NCBI RefSeq assembly: GCF_011090165.1
Contig: NZ_JAADJT010000008.1
Coordinates: 310,001 to 374,000, forward strand
DNA: 64,000 nt
Reading direction: 5' to 3'
From: Duganella aceris
Lineage (GTDB): Bacteria; Pseudomonadota; Gammaproteobacteria; Burkholderiales; Burkholderiaceae_D
Position numbers and translations under genes: made by a program. Of this stretch, positions 17,774-25,969 are shown piece after piece. The notes under the pieces were generated by a model. The model was not told where the DNA came from and did not search any database. It saw nothing but the letters and a program-made list of their open reading frames with translations. Each line of letters starts with the position of its first letter. Position 1 is the stretch's first letter.

Positions 17774-18581
17774 AGGCGACGCCGCCCAGCAGCGCGGCCA
17801 GGGCGAGGCCGATCCAGCCGACGCTGCCGCCGCCTTTGTAGCCGGCCTTGTTCTCGACCTTGAAGTTGGCGTCGTTCTTGATCCGCTCGCGGAAGTTGTC
17901 CAGCTCCGCTTGCAGTTGCGGGATCAGCTGGTCGACGGCGGCGTTATAACCCTCGACCTGCGCGGCGCGCGCTTTCTCGCCGATGCTCACCATGGTGGCG
18001 CTGCCCTTGATCTGGCTGGTGCCGGGGGCGCGGAACAACAGCTTGCGGCTCTGGACGTCGAACACCGAGGCGTCCAGCATGGTCTGCACGTCGTACTTGT
18101 CGCCGTGGATCACGTAGGCGCCGATGATGGTCCAGTACAGCACGGACAGCGCGTTGTTGTCGGCGAAGCGGACCTGATCGTAAGACAGCAGCGCCACCAC
18201 TTCGACATCGAACATGCGCGACACCTGGTCCAGGTTGGTGAAGCCGCCCTTGGCGCGCAGGTACTGCGACGGGATGATCTCGATCTTGCCGATGTAGGGA
18301 TGCTTGGCGAACGATTCCTTGACACGCTCCAGCAGCTTGACCTTCTGCGCCTCGGGCAGGCCGTCGCCCCAGCCGGCGCCGGGCACGAAGGCGATGCCGA
18401 CGCGCACCGGCGGCCGCAATCTGGTGACGGTCGGCGTCATGACCGGCGCCTCCTTGGCGTCGGGGTACAGATAGTCGACGATGCTGCCGGTCTGTTTGGT
18501 TCCGTGGGATCCGCTCCACGAGGCGCAGCCGGCCAACGCCGCTGTGGCGCATAAAACGATCAGGGCTTTAAGGATTCGCAT
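17748..18581 (-). CDS. Rhombotarget lipoprotein with GlyGly-CTERM tail
   Basis: A 277-residue protein with a lipoprotein signal (ALIVLCATAALAGC, Cys about 19) at one end. At the other end is a GlyGly-CTERM sorting tail (about 248-277): KGGGS, then a hydrophobic helix (VGWIGLALAALLGGVAYAV), then a basic end RRRR. The middle domain is soluble, with no recognised enzyme motif. The protein is therefore anchored by lipid and is also a probable substrate of the rhombosortase encoded immediately downstream and overlapping it. The family is known as rhombosortase-adjacent lipoproteins; its function after processing is unknown. Confidence 0.85.
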   Translation of the reverse strand: MRILKALIVLCATAALAGCASWSGSHGTKQTGSIVDYLYPDAKEAPVMTPTVTRLRPPVRVGIAFVPGAGWGDGLPEAQKVKLLERVKESFAKHPYIGKIEIIPSQYLRAKGGFTNLDQVSRMFDVEVVALLSYDQVRFADNNALSVLYWTIIGAYVIHGDKYDVQTMLDASVFDVQSRKLLFRAPGTSQIKGSATMVSIGEKARAAQVEGYNAAVDQLIPQLQAELDNFRERIKNDANFKVENKAGYKGGGSVGWIGLALAALLGGVAYAVRRRRA

Positions 18582-18603
18582 GGCGTCGGTGGTGAGTTGT
18601 CGA

Positions 18604-18650
18604 AGCGGCGGATTATATCGCGATTGTTAACGAATTTGTAATCCGCCGCT
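18604..18650. repeat. Long perfect inverted repeat between two genes
   Basis: Twelve-base perfect arms (AGCGGCGGATTA at 18604-18615 and TAATCCGCCGCT at 18639-18650) surround a 23-base AT-rich centre. It lies after the second TonB receptor gene and before the rhombotarget lipoprotein gene, both read leftward. There is no T-tract on either side, so it is not a classic terminator; it may be a transcript-stabilising hairpin or an operator. Confidence 0.6.
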
Positions 18651-18697
18651 GCGGCATCACCGGATGCTACGATCGGTATCGTCGCACGCCGCCGGCG

Positions 18698-20836
18698 TCA
18701 AAAACTGGTCGACAGACCGGCATAGAAGGAACGGCGCTCGGCGTACTGCGGCGCGCCGACGCCCACGCCCGAGCCGTCGCGCAGCAGGTAGGACTTGTCG
18801 AAGGCGTTGATCAGCGCCAGCCGGCCCTCCACCGTGCCGACGCCGGTGTTTTTCCAGGTGTGCGTCAGCGCCAGGTTGACGCTGGTGTAGTGCGGCAGGT
18901 GGCCGGAGTTCGGCGCGGCGCCGTCCGGCGTCATGCGCAGGCCGCTGCCGTACAGCACATCGCCGCTGATCTGCGAATCGCCCCAGTGGTAGTGGGCGCC
19001 GCCCGACACCGTCACCGTCTGGTCGTGGTCGACGTGGATGTAGTGGTTGGCGATGTACGCCAGCTCGTCCGTCCCGAACAGCGACTGGCCCGAGACGATG
19101 TTGCTGCCTTCCGCCTTCTGCGTGCTGAAGTTGAGGAAGCCGCCCCAGTTCTTGCGGCTGTAGACGGCCGACAGCTCCAGGCCCTTGGCATAGCCGCGCT
19201 CGTAATTGAACGGCGACAGGATCAGCGCCTGGCCGAACTGGCCTTCGTCCAGCATGTTGCGGATCTTCTTGTAGTAGGCGTCGGCGGTCAGGGTCAGCTC
19301 CTCGTTGACCTGGTGGCTGACGCCGACGTCGTAGTAGTGGGTGCGCTCGGACTTGACGTTGTCCGACACCGCGACTTCCGGCGCGTTGGAGGTGCCGGCG
19401 TATTTGTCGATGCTCGATTGCGCCGCCAGTTCCTGCGTCGGCGGCGTGAAGTAGCGCGAGTAGCCGGCGTGCAGCGCCGTGCCCTTGGCCAGCTGGTAGG
19501 CGAGGTTGACGCGCGGGCTCCATTGCTGTTCGTCGACGTAGGCCGCGACTTTGTCGAAGCGCACGCCGTAGTTCAGCGTCAGCGGCGCGGCCAGATGCCA
19601 CTCGTCCTGCAGATAGACGCTGGAGGTCTTGCCGGTCTTGGCGGCGTTGTCGATGATGGTGCGCGGCGTGGCGCTCAGCTGCGTGCCGTCGTCGGCCAGG
19701 TCGAACACGCCGACGCTGTTGTCGCTGTGCGTGGTCTGGCGCGTGTAGGCCAGGCCGGCGCGCACGGTGTGGCTGTCGTTCAGCTTGTAGCTGGCGTCGA
19801 ACTGCGTGCCGCTGGACGAATTCGAGCGCAGCGTGTTCGACGCCACGCCGTTGTAGATCAAGTCGCCGCCCAGGGCGTCCGGCGTGTAGTGCAGCTCCGA
19901 ATACTGGTGGAACGCCGAGATCTGGTAATTCAGGTCGCCGATGCTCTTTTGCAGCGACAGCACCAGGAAGCGGTTGACCTCGCGCTGGTTCTCGTCGAGC
20001 TGCGACGACGCCACGCCCGGGCCGGCCAGCGCGTACGCCGGCGCCTGGTCCGGATTGTTGGGGATCTGGAAGCGGCCGTTGTAGGTGCCGAACATCAGGC
20101 CCAGACGCGTCTGGTCGTCGAGGAAGTAGGATAACGAGCCAAACGATTTATTCTGTTTGGTGCGGTCGTGCAGGGCGCCGCGGTCCGGCAGCGGATTTTC
20201 GATGCCAAGGTTGTTCGCCAGGTAGCTGCCGGACAGGTAGTAGTTGAACGCGCCCTGGGTGCCGAAGAATTCCGCGCTCGGTTCGACGTGGTCATGGCTG
20301 CCCACCAGCACGCCGACGCGGCCGCCCGACTTGGGCTGGCCTTCCTTGGTCTGGATGTCGACGATGCCGGAGGTGCGCAGGCCGAACTGCGCCGGCAGCG
20401 CGCCGGTGATGAAATCGGTCGATTCGACGAAGCGGGTGTCGATCGACTGGCCGAAGCCGCTGATACTCTCCGGCAGTTGCACGCCGTTGACGCGGTACTG
20501 CACGTTGCCGTGGTCGTCGCGCACGTGGATCGAGCCGGAGCCCTTGGAGTCCTGGCTCACACCCGGCAGGCGCAACAGGACTTCGTTGAACGGCGTGTTG
20601 TCGCCCTGGCCCAGCTGGTCGACCATGTGCTTGTCGATCGAATAGATGGTGGTGCCGATGTTGGGCGACAGGTCGATGCGCGCGCTTTTCAGGTGCGCGG
20701 CGGTGACTTCGACCTGCTGCATCGGCGCGGTGTCGGGCGCGGCGACATCGTCGGCATCGACGGCGCAGGCGTGTTGCGCGTAGAAAGCGGCTGCGATCAG
20801 CAGTGGCAGGGTGCGGAGTTGTGGCGTGTGCTGCAT
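18698..20836 (-). CDS. TonB-dependent outer-membrane receptor, small type
   Basis: A 712-residue receptor. A signal peptide (PQLRTLPLLIAAAFYAQHACA) is followed by QQVEVTAAH as a TonB-box region, a plug with FNEVLLRLPGVSQDSKGSGSIHVRDDHGNVQYRVNGVQLP, and a barrel ending in AGLSTSF. ATG 20836 gives the clean signal peptide. A small His/Cys-rich protein gene lies 77 bases upstream in the same direction. Such pairs suggest metal (possibly copper) or small organic ligand uptake, but the ligand is not determinable. Confidence 0.9.
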   Translation of the reverse strand: MQHTPQLRTLPLLIAAAFYAQHACAVDADDVAAPDTAPMQQVEVTAAHLKSARIDLSPNIGTTIYSIDKHMVDQLGQGDNTPFNEVLLRLPGVSQDSKGSGSIHVRDDHGNVQYRVNGVQLPESISGFGQSIDTRFVESTDFITGALPAQFGLRTSGIVDIQTKEGQPKSGGRVGVLVGSHDHVEPSAEFFGTQGAFNYYLSGSYLANNLGIENPLPDRGALHDRTKQNKSFGSLSYFLDDQTRLGLMFGTYNGRFQIPNNPDQAPAYALAGPGVASSQLDENQREVNRFLVLSLQKSIGDLNYQISAFHQYSELHYTPDALGGDLIYNGVASNTLRSNSSSGTQFDASYKLNDSHTVRAGLAYTRQTTHSDNSVGVFDLADDGTQLSATPRTIIDNAAKTGKTSSVYLQDEWHLAAPLTLNYGVRFDKVAAYVDEQQWSPRVNLAYQLAKGTALHAGYSRYFTPPTQELAAQSSIDKYAGTSNAPEVAVSDNVKSERTHYYDVGVSHQVNEELTLTADAYYKKIRNMLDEGQFGQALILSPFNYERGYAKGLELSAVYSRKNWGGFLNFSTQKAEGSNIVSGQSLFGTDELAYIANHYIHVDHDQTVTVSGGAHYHWGDSQISGDVLYGSGLRMTPDGAAPNSGHLPHYTSVNLALTHTWKNTGVGTVEGRLALINAFDKSYLLRDGSGVGVGAPQYAERRSFYAGLSTSF

Positions 20837-20913
20837 GTTATGTCCTTGAATGCGTGAACGGCATGCGGTCGCGGCGACAGGGTCGGCGCGACGCGCAAGC
20901 GATGAAAAGAAAA

Positions 20914-21249
20914 TCAGAAGGAGTAAACAGCAGCGCCGGGCGGCGCCTGCGAAGGGGGAGTCAGGTAATCGGCATCGGCGGCGACGCGCCCGCCGGGCTG
21001 CGCGACCGGCAGCGGCAGGCCGGCCAGCGGCGCCACCGGCGCCACCACGGCGGCCGCCGGCGGCACGCCGGAAGGCATGTCCGCCACCAGGCAGGCGGCG
21101 CAATCGGGCTCGTGATCGGTGTAGGCGTGCTTGTGCGCGCCGGCGCCGATCAGCTGCAGCGCCAGGAACACCAGCACGAACAACATCACGACGCGCTGAT
21201 AGCGCGTCTTGCGGTGTTGCGTGCCTGAGAACAGTGTCGGTGCGTACAT
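20914..21249 (-). CDS. Small secreted His/Cys protein, DUF2946-like
   Basis: A 111-residue protein with a hydrophobic segment (VVMLFVLVFLALQLIGAGA, about 20-38), directly followed by HKHAYTDHEPDCAAC, a His-x-His plus Cys-x-x-Cys pattern (Cys50, Cys53) that could bind a metal. The rest is Ala/Pro/Val-rich. It resembles DUF2946 proteins, which often accompany TonB receptors and copper genes. The resemblance is by pattern only. A start at an internal Met near residue 22 is possible. Confidence 0.6.
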   Translation of the reverse strand: MYAPTLFSGTQHRKTRYQRVVMLFVLVFLALQLIGAGAHKHAYTDHEPDCAACLVADMPSGVPPAAAVVAPVAPLAGLPLPVAQPGGRVAADADYLTPPSQAPPGAAVYSF

Positions 21250-21297
21250 GGCGCGATTCTACAGCGCTTCCGGCCTCACCGACAACGACTATCGCCG

Positions 21298-21990
21298 CTA
21301 ATGCTGGCTGGCCGCGCCGTCGCCGACCAGGCCGCGCCGCGTCGCCAGCACCACGGCGTGGGTGCGTGCGGTGGCGCCAAGCTTGTCGAAAAGACCTTTC
21401 ACGTGGGTCTTGACGGTGCCGACGCCGATCCCCAGTTCGCGCGCGATCGACTTGTTGCACTGTCCCTGCGCCAGCAGTTGCAGCACGTCGGTCTCGCGGC
21501 TGGTCAGGCCGATGCGGGTGAAGCTGTCGGCGACGCAGCGGCTCAGGTCCGCGCTCAGGTAGCGCATGCCACGGCTCAGCGTGCGCACCGCCGTCAGCAG
21601 CTGCTCCGGATCGGCGTTCTGCAGCAGGTAGCCGTGCACGCCGGCCATCATCGCCGTGCGCACCTCCCATTCGCGGTCGAGCTGGGTCACGATCAATACC
21701 CGCGCCGTGTGCTCGCCGTGGTGCGCGTTGGCGCAGCGGCGCATGTGTTCCAGGCCGCCGCGATGATCGACGATGATCACGTCGGCGCCGGGATGGAAGT
21801 CGGCGTCGGGGCCGGCCATGGTGACCTGCATATCGCCCTCGGCGCCCAGCAGCGCCGCCAGTCCGGCGCGGACGATGGCGTCGCTGTGCGCGATGACGAG
21901 GTGGATTTTGGCGCCCTGTGGGACGACGGCGCCTGTGTTACCGCTACCGTGAGCGGGGCTTGGGTTCCAGGTCCTGGTATCCAGTCGCAT
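21298..21990 (-). CDS. LuxR-type regulator with degenerate receiver domain
   Basis: A 230-residue protein with a receiver-like N-terminus and a canonical C-terminal LuxR/NarL helix-turn-helix (LTSRETDVLQLLAQGQCNKSIARELGIGVGTVKTHVKGLFDKLGA). The receiver has lost the Mg-binding acidic pair (IAHSDAIVRAG instead of VDDHPxVRAG) and the conserved Lys (GYLLQ instead of GYLLK), though an Asp remains at VIIVDHRGG. It is unlikely to be controlled by ordinary phosphorylation. ATG 21990 follows a GGGAG site. A close paralogue lies at 32917-33513. Confidence 0.85.
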   Translation of the reverse strand: MRLDTRTWNPSPAHGSGNTGAVVPQGAKIHLVIAHSDAIVRAGLAALLGAEGDMQVTMAGPDADFHPGADVIIVDHRGGLEHMRRCANAHHGEHTARVLIVTQLDREWEVRTAMMAGVHGYLLQNADPEQLLTAVRTLSRGMRYLSADLSRCVADSFTRIGLTSRETDVLQLLAQGQCNKSIARELGIGVGTVKTHVKGLFDKLGATARTHAVVLATRRGLVGDGAASQH

Positions 21991-22012
21991 GTCATTCTCC
22001 CTTAAGTTAAGA

Positions 22013-22393
22013 CTAAAATCGCTTGCCGTCCGAGGACATCGGCAGCACCAGCCGGCGGCGTCCGAACAGCCGGGCGTCCAGCGAGTAGGCGCCGGGCCCG
22101 ATCAGCACCAGTGTGACCGCGGTCATCGCGGCCACCAGCAGCGGCGCGGCGTGGGCCCAGCCGGCGTGCGCCAGGCACGTCAGCTGGAACGCGGCGCTGA
22201 GCGCCGCCGCCGCCGGGGTCAGCACGCCCAGCAGCAGCGCCAGGCCGACCACGCTCACCAGCGCCGCCTGCCACCACGGCAGGGCGCCGGTGCAACGGCT
22301 CTCGAACAGCAATTGCAGGCCGACGGCCAGGCGCAGCATCAGCAGGCCGAAACCCGCGCTCCCGCGCGGAAAACTGGAGTGAAATCCCCGCAT
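22013..22393 (-). CDS. Small DoxX-like membrane protein
   Basis: A 126-residue protein with four hydrophobic segments and the topology of the DoxX family (GFGLLMLRLAVGLQLLFES near the start; AAALSAAFQLTCLAHAG in the middle). The function is unknown; DoxX proteins are associated with redox complexes. It lies 22 bases upstream of the degenerate-receiver regulator and may be co-transcribed. It is divergent from the canonical response regulator at 22564, sharing a 170-base region rich in dyads. Confidence 0.65.
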   Translation of the reverse strand: MRGFHSSFPRGSAGFGLLMLRLAVGLQLLFESRCTGALPWWQAALVSVVGLALLLGVLTPAAAALSAAFQLTCLAHAGWAHAAPLLVAAMTAVTLVLIGPGAYSLDARLFGRRRLVLPMSSDGKRF

Positions 22394-22411
22394 GATGGTC
22401 CGGCCTTTACG

Positions 22412-22433
22412 TTGTTACGCTATACTGTAACAA
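22412..22433. promoter_or_regulatory. Inverted repeat TTGTTAC-N8-GTAACAA
   Basis: A perfect 7-base dyad lies 18 bases before the DoxX-like gene and 130 bases before the response regulator gene. Its centre contains TATACT, a good -10 hexamer. This arrangement is typical of an operator covering a promoter, but the protein that binds it is unknown. Confidence 0.5.
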
Positions 22434-22463
22434 AGAGTAAGCTTTCCGCCGCCGTTTGCCACG

Positions 22464-22504
22464 CCCCGATACGGGGGGTGACCCATACCTAGATGGGGGT
22501 ATGG
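22464..22504. promoter_or_regulatory. Two adjacent G/C-rich dyads before the response regulator
   Basis: CCCCG-ATA-CGGGG (22464-22476) is followed by CCATACC-N8-GGTATGG (22483-22504). Both are perfect inverted repeats, centred 94 and 70 bases before the ATG at 22564. NarL-type proteins bind such sites as dimers, so autoregulation is plausible. Confidence 0.45.
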
Positions 22505-22563
22505 CACAAAACTTGTGTATGTGTCATGCTGGAGCCGTCCGCCGACTTGAAACGAGAAATTTT

Positions 22564-23220
22564 ATGAATCCGGCCCCGAACTCGCCGATTACCGTACTGA
22601 GCGTGGATGACCACCCGATGTTCCGCGAAGGCATCGCCAGCGTCATCGCCGACGAGGCCGATATGCTGCTGGTGGCCGAGGCGACCACCGGCCTGCAGGC
22701 GGTGGAGGCCTACCGCCGCGTGCTGCCCGACGTCACGCTGATGGACATCCAGATGCCGGACATGAACGGCATCGACGCGACCATCGCCATCCGCAAGGAA
22801 TTTCCCAACGCCCGCATCGTGGTGCTGACCACCTACGAGGGCGACGTGCTGGCGCAGCGCGCGATCGCCGCCGGCGCCGCCGGTTATCTGTTGAAGAGCA
22901 TGCTGCGCAAGGAATTGCTGGCGACGGTGCGCTGCGTGCACGAAGGCCGCCGCAGCATCCCGGCGTCGGTGGCCAGCGGCATCGCCGAGCACTGGCACGA
23001 GGGCGCGCTGAGCAAGCGCGAGATCGAAGTGCTGCAGCTGGTCGCAGGCGGCCAGAGCAACAAGCGCATCGGCATGCACCTGGCGATCTCGGAAGAGACG
23101 GTCAAGGTGCACATGAAGAGCATCCTCTCCAAGCTCAACGCCAGCGACCGCACCCACGCGGTGACCCAGGCCATCGAGCGCGGCATCATCGACCTGCACG
23201 CCTGCGGACAAGGGCTGTAG
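22564..23220 (+). CDS. NarL/FixJ-type response regulator
   Basis: A 218-residue DNA-binding response regulator. The receiver is complete: acidic pair VDDHP, phosphoacceptor in VTLMDIQMPDMNG, Thr in LTTYEGD, Lys in GYLLKS. The output is a LuxR-type helix-turn-helix (LSKREIEVLQLVAGGQSNKRIGMHLAISEETVKVHMKSILSKL). ATG 22564 is the start consistent with the receiver; upstream codons would add an unrelated leader. No kinase gene adjoins it, so it is an orphan in this window. It precedes the IorAB operon by 113 bases and could control it. Confidence 0.92.
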   Translation: MNPAPNSPITVLSVDDHPMFREGIASVIADEADMLLVAEATTGLQAVEAYRRVLPDVTLMDIQMPDMNGIDATIAIRKEFPNARIVVLTTYEGDVLAQRAIAAGAAGYLLKSMLRKELLATVRCVHEGRRSIPASVASGIAEHWHEGALSKREIEVLQLVAGGQSNKRIGMHLAISEETVKVHMKSILSKLNASDRTHAVTQAIERGIIDLHACGQGL

Positions 23221-23257
23221 CGGCGCTCCGCTAGTCACCTAAATCAGCGGCGCCCCG

Positions 23258-23267
23258 CCCATTCGGG
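23258..23267. promoter_or_regulatory. CCC-ATTC-GGG motif before iorAB
   Basis: The motif CCCATTCGGG (extended by AGA) begins 76 bases before the IorA start codon. The distance from ATTCGGGAG to the following TTCAA-type palindrome core is 34 bases, the same as in the promoter of the exported cysteine hydrolase at 31551-31612. The equal spacing suggests one promoter design used twice. Confidence 0.45.
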
Positions 23268-23296
23268 AGAGGTCGCAATCCGGTTTTGCCCCCATA

Positions 23297-23319
23297 GTTA
23301 CATCAAATATTGAAGTAAC
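23297..23319. promoter_or_regulatory. TTCAA-type palindromic operator, iorA promoter
   Basis: The 23-base dyad GTTAC-N-TCAA-N3-TTGA-N-GTAAC is nine matched base pairs about one axis and ends 14 bases before the IorA ATG. It is the most extended of seven related palindromes in the window, all in front of stress- or hydrolase-type genes. HxlR-type repressors bind short AT-rich dyads of this form and two are encoded nearby. Confidence 0.7.
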
Positions 23320-23333
23320 GAACGGGAGCTTGC

Positions 23334-23792
23334 ATGATCACCTTTAACCTGAACGGCGCGCCGCAGACCGTGGCCGCCACCGACGACATGCCCTTGCTGT
23401 GGGTGTTGCGCGACCTGGTCGGCATGACCGGCACCAAGTTCGGCTGCGGCATGGCCCAGTGCGGCGCCTGCACCGTGCACCTCGACGGCAAGGCGGTGCG
23501 CTCCTGCGTGCTGCCGATGGCGGCGGTGGGCCAGGCGCAGGTCACCACCATCGAAGCGGTCGGCGCCACGGCGGCCGGCAAGAAAATCCAGGACGCCTGG
23601 GTGGCGCTGGACGTGGTGCAGTGCGGTTACTGCCAGTCCGGCCAGGTGATGTCGGCCTGCGCGCTGCTGGCGGCAAATCCCAGGCCGAGCGACGCCGACA
23701 TCGACGCCGCCATGGCCGGCAACATCTGCCGTTGCGGCACTTACAATCGGATCCGCGCCGGCGTCAAGCTGGCCGCCGGAGGCGCCAAATGA
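23334..23792 (+). CDS. iorA: Aldehyde/isoquinoline oxidoreductase, 2Fe-2S subunit
   Basis: A 152-residue small subunit of a xanthine-oxidase-family molybdenum hydroxylase. The plant-type 2Fe-2S ligands are Cys38, Cys43, Cys46 and Cys58, and the second cluster ligands are Cys97, Cys100, Cys132 and Cys134. It passes electrons from the molybdenum subunit to the cytochrome encoded two genes downstream. The start at 23334 follows a GGGAG site. The stop overlaps the next gene's ATG (ATGA). A TTCAA-type palindrome sits immediately upstream. Confidence 0.93.
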   Translation: MITFNLNGAPQTVAATDDMPLLWVLRDLVGMTGTKFGCGMAQCGACTVHLDGKAVRSCVLPMAAVGQAQVTTIEAVGATAAGKKIQDAWVALDVVQCGYCQSGQVMSACALLAANPRPSDADIDAAMAGNICRCGTYNRIRAGVKLAAGGAK

Positions 23793-25969
23793 TGCGCGCG
23801 CCGATACCTCAAGCCACGTCCGGCGCGGCACCGTCGCGGCGCGCCTTCCTGCGCCTGAGCGCCGCCGTCGGCGGCGGAATGCTGCTGGGCTTCGGCCTGC
23901 CCGGCGCCTCGCGGGCCGCGCGCGGCGCCGGCAAGGACGCCGGCTTCGAAGGCGGCGCTTTCATCCGCATCGATACCCAGGGCGTGGTCACGCTGGTGAT
24001 GCCGAAGGTCGAAATGGGGCAGGGCATCTACACCGCGATCTCGATGCTGATCGCGGAAGAACTGGAGGTGCCGCTGTCGTCGCTGGCGCTGGCGCACGCG
24101 CCGCCGAACGAGGCGCTGTACCGCGACCCGCTGCTGGCCAGCCAGATGACCGGCGGCTCGACTTCGATCCGTTACGCCTGGGAGCCGATGCGGCGGGCCG
24201 GCGCCACCGCCCGCACCTTGCTGGTGACGGCGGCGGCGCAGCGCTGGAAGGTCGACGCCGCCGCCTGCCACGCCGAGCGCGGCGAGGTGGTGCACGCCGC
24301 CAGCGGGCGCCGCCTCGGCTACGGGCAGCTGGCCGCCGCCGCCGCGCTTTTGCCGGTGCCGCGCGACGTGGCGCTGAAGCCGCCGTCGCAGTTCAAGCTG
24401 ATCGGCACTCCGGCCAAGCGCCTCGATTCGCGCGAGAAGGTCAACGGCGCCGCGCGGTTCGGCCTCGATGTGCGCCTGCCCGGCATGCTGTACGCGGCCA
24501 TCGTCCAGAGTCCGGTGTTCGGCGGCAGGCTGGCCTCGGTCGACGACACGCACGCCAGAAAGGTGCCGGGCGTGCGCAACGTGGTCCGCATCGACAACGC
24601 GGTGGCGGTGATCGCCGAGCATACCTGGGCCGCCAGGTCCGGCGCGGCGGCGCTGCTGCTGCAATGGCACGAGGGACCCGGTGCCGCCTATACCACCGAG
24701 GCGGTGGTGCGCGAGCTGAAGGCTGCTTCGCTGGGGCCGGCCGGCGTCGCCCGCAAGGACGGCGACGCTGCGCAGGCCATGTCCAAGGCGGTGACGCGCG
24801 TCGAAGCGGTGTATGAACAGCCGTTCCTGGCGCACGCGCCGATGGAGCCGGTCAACTGCACCGTCCACGTGCGCGCCGACGCCTGCGAGCTGTGGGTCGG
24901 CACCCAGGTGCCGACGCGCGCGGTGGCGCTGGCGGCCGGCATCTCCGGCCTGCCGGAGTCGCGCGTCACGCTGCACAACTTCCTGCTGGGTGGCGGTTTC
25001 GGGCGCCGGCTGGAGGTCGACTTCATCGGCCAGGCGGTGCGCATCGGCCGCCTGGTCGATGCCCCGGTCAAGGTGTTCTGGACCCGCGAACAGGACATCC
25101 AGCAGGACATGTACCGCCCCTACTACTACGACACCATCGCCGCCGGCCTCGACGCCGCCGGCAAGCCGCAGGCCTGGACCCACCGCATCACCGGCTCGTC
25201 GATCATGGCGCGCTTCGCGCCGCCGCTGTACAGCAAGGGCGTCGACGCCGACGCGGTCGAAGTCGCGGCCGAGCTGCCGTACCGCCTGCCGAACCAGCTG
25301 ATCGAGTTCGCCCGCAAGGAGCCGGGCGCGGTGCCGACCGCTTTCTGGCGCGGCGTCGGTCCGGGCCGCAGCACCTTCGTGGTCGAGAGCTTCATGGACG
25401 AACTGGCCGCCGCCGCCGGCGCCGATCCTGTGCGCTACCGCCTCGACCTGCTGGCCGGGTCGCCGCGCGCGCGCAGGGTGATCGAGACGGCGGCCCGGGC
25501 GGCCGGCTGGCCCGGACCCGCCGTCAAGGGACGCGGACGCGGCGTGGCGATGATGCAGGCCTTCGGCACCTTCATCGCGCTGGTGGTCGAAGTCACGGTG
25601 GACGGCGAGGGCGAGGTGCGCGTCAACCAGGTGACCTGCGCGGTGGACTGCGGCCTGGTGGTCAACCCGGACACGGTCACGGCGCAGATCGAGGGCGGCG
25701 TCATGTTCGGCATCACCGCCGCCTTGTACGGCGAGATCACCATCAAGGACGGCCGCGTCGAGCAGTCGAACTTCCACGATTACCGCATGCTGCGCATCGA
25801 CCAGGCGCCGCCGGTCAAAGTGGTGATCGTCCACAGCGGCGAGGCGCCGGGCGGCATCGGCGAGCCGGGCACCGCCGCGTTGCCGCCGGCGCTGGCCAAC
25901 GCCATTTACGCCGCCACCGGCAAGCGGCTGCGCAAGCTGCCGGTCGGCGATCAGTTGAAGCACGCATGA
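23789..25969 (+). CDS. iorB: Aldehyde/isoquinoline oxidoreductase, molybdenum-binding subunit
   Basis: A 726-residue large subunit of an IorB-type molybdenum hydroxylase. A twin-arginine signal (SRRAFLRLSAAVGGG, Arg about 17-18) sends the cofactor-loaded complex to the periplasm. Molybdopterin-binding signatures are visible: MGQGIYTAISMLIAEEL, GGGFGRRLEVDF, FWRGVGPGRSTFVVESFMDELA, and the active-site Glu region GEPGTAALPPALANAI. Substrates of close relatives are aldehydes or N-heterocycles. Two ATG codons in a row start it, overlapping the IorA stop. It works with IorA and the downstream cytochrome. Confidence 0.93.
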   Translation: MMRAPIPQATSGAAPSRRAFLRLSAAVGGGMLLGFGLPGASRAARGAGKDAGFEGGAFIRIDTQGVVTLVMPKVEMGQGIYTAISMLIAEELEVPLSSLALAHAPPNEALYRDPLLASQMTGGSTSIRYAWEPMRRAGATARTLLVTAAAQRWKVDAAACHAERGEVVHAASGRRLGYGQLAAAAALLPVPRDVALKPPSQFKLIGTPAKRLDSREKVNGAARFGLDVRLPGMLYAAIVQSPVFGGRLASVDDTHARKVPGVRNVVRIDNAVAVIAEHTWAARSGAAALLLQWHEGPGAAYTTEAVVRELKAASLGPAGVARKDGDAAQAMSKAVTRVEAVYEQPFLAHAPMEPVNCTVHVRADACELWVGTQVPTRAVALAAGISGLPESRVTLHNFLLGGGFGRRLEVDFIGQAVRIGRLVDAPVKVFWTREQDIQQDMYRPYYYDTIAAGLDAAGKPQAWTHRITGSSIMARFAPPLYSKGVDADAVEVAAELPYRLPNQLIEFARKEPGAVPTAFWRGVGPGRSTFVVESFMDELAAAAGADPVRYRLDLLAGSPRARRVIETAARAAGWPGPAVKGRGRGVAMMQAFGTFIALVVEVTVDGEGEVRVNQVTCAVDCGLVVNPDTVTAQIEGGVMFGITAALYGEITIKDGRVEQSNFHDYRMLRIDQAPPVKVVIVHSGEAPGGIGEPGTAALPPALANAIYAATGKRLRKLPVGDQLKHA

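Noticed and set aside
14840..17863. 1000-codon open frame on the plus strand
   Set aside because: Lies opposite the TonB receptor and rhombosortase genes, low-complexity Arg/Ala/Val/Gly composition, no start or domain evidence.
22456..22563. Upstream extension of the NarL-type regulator
   Set aside because: Adds a Cys/Met-rich leader that covers perfect dyads of the promoter; the receiver begins normally from ATG 22564.
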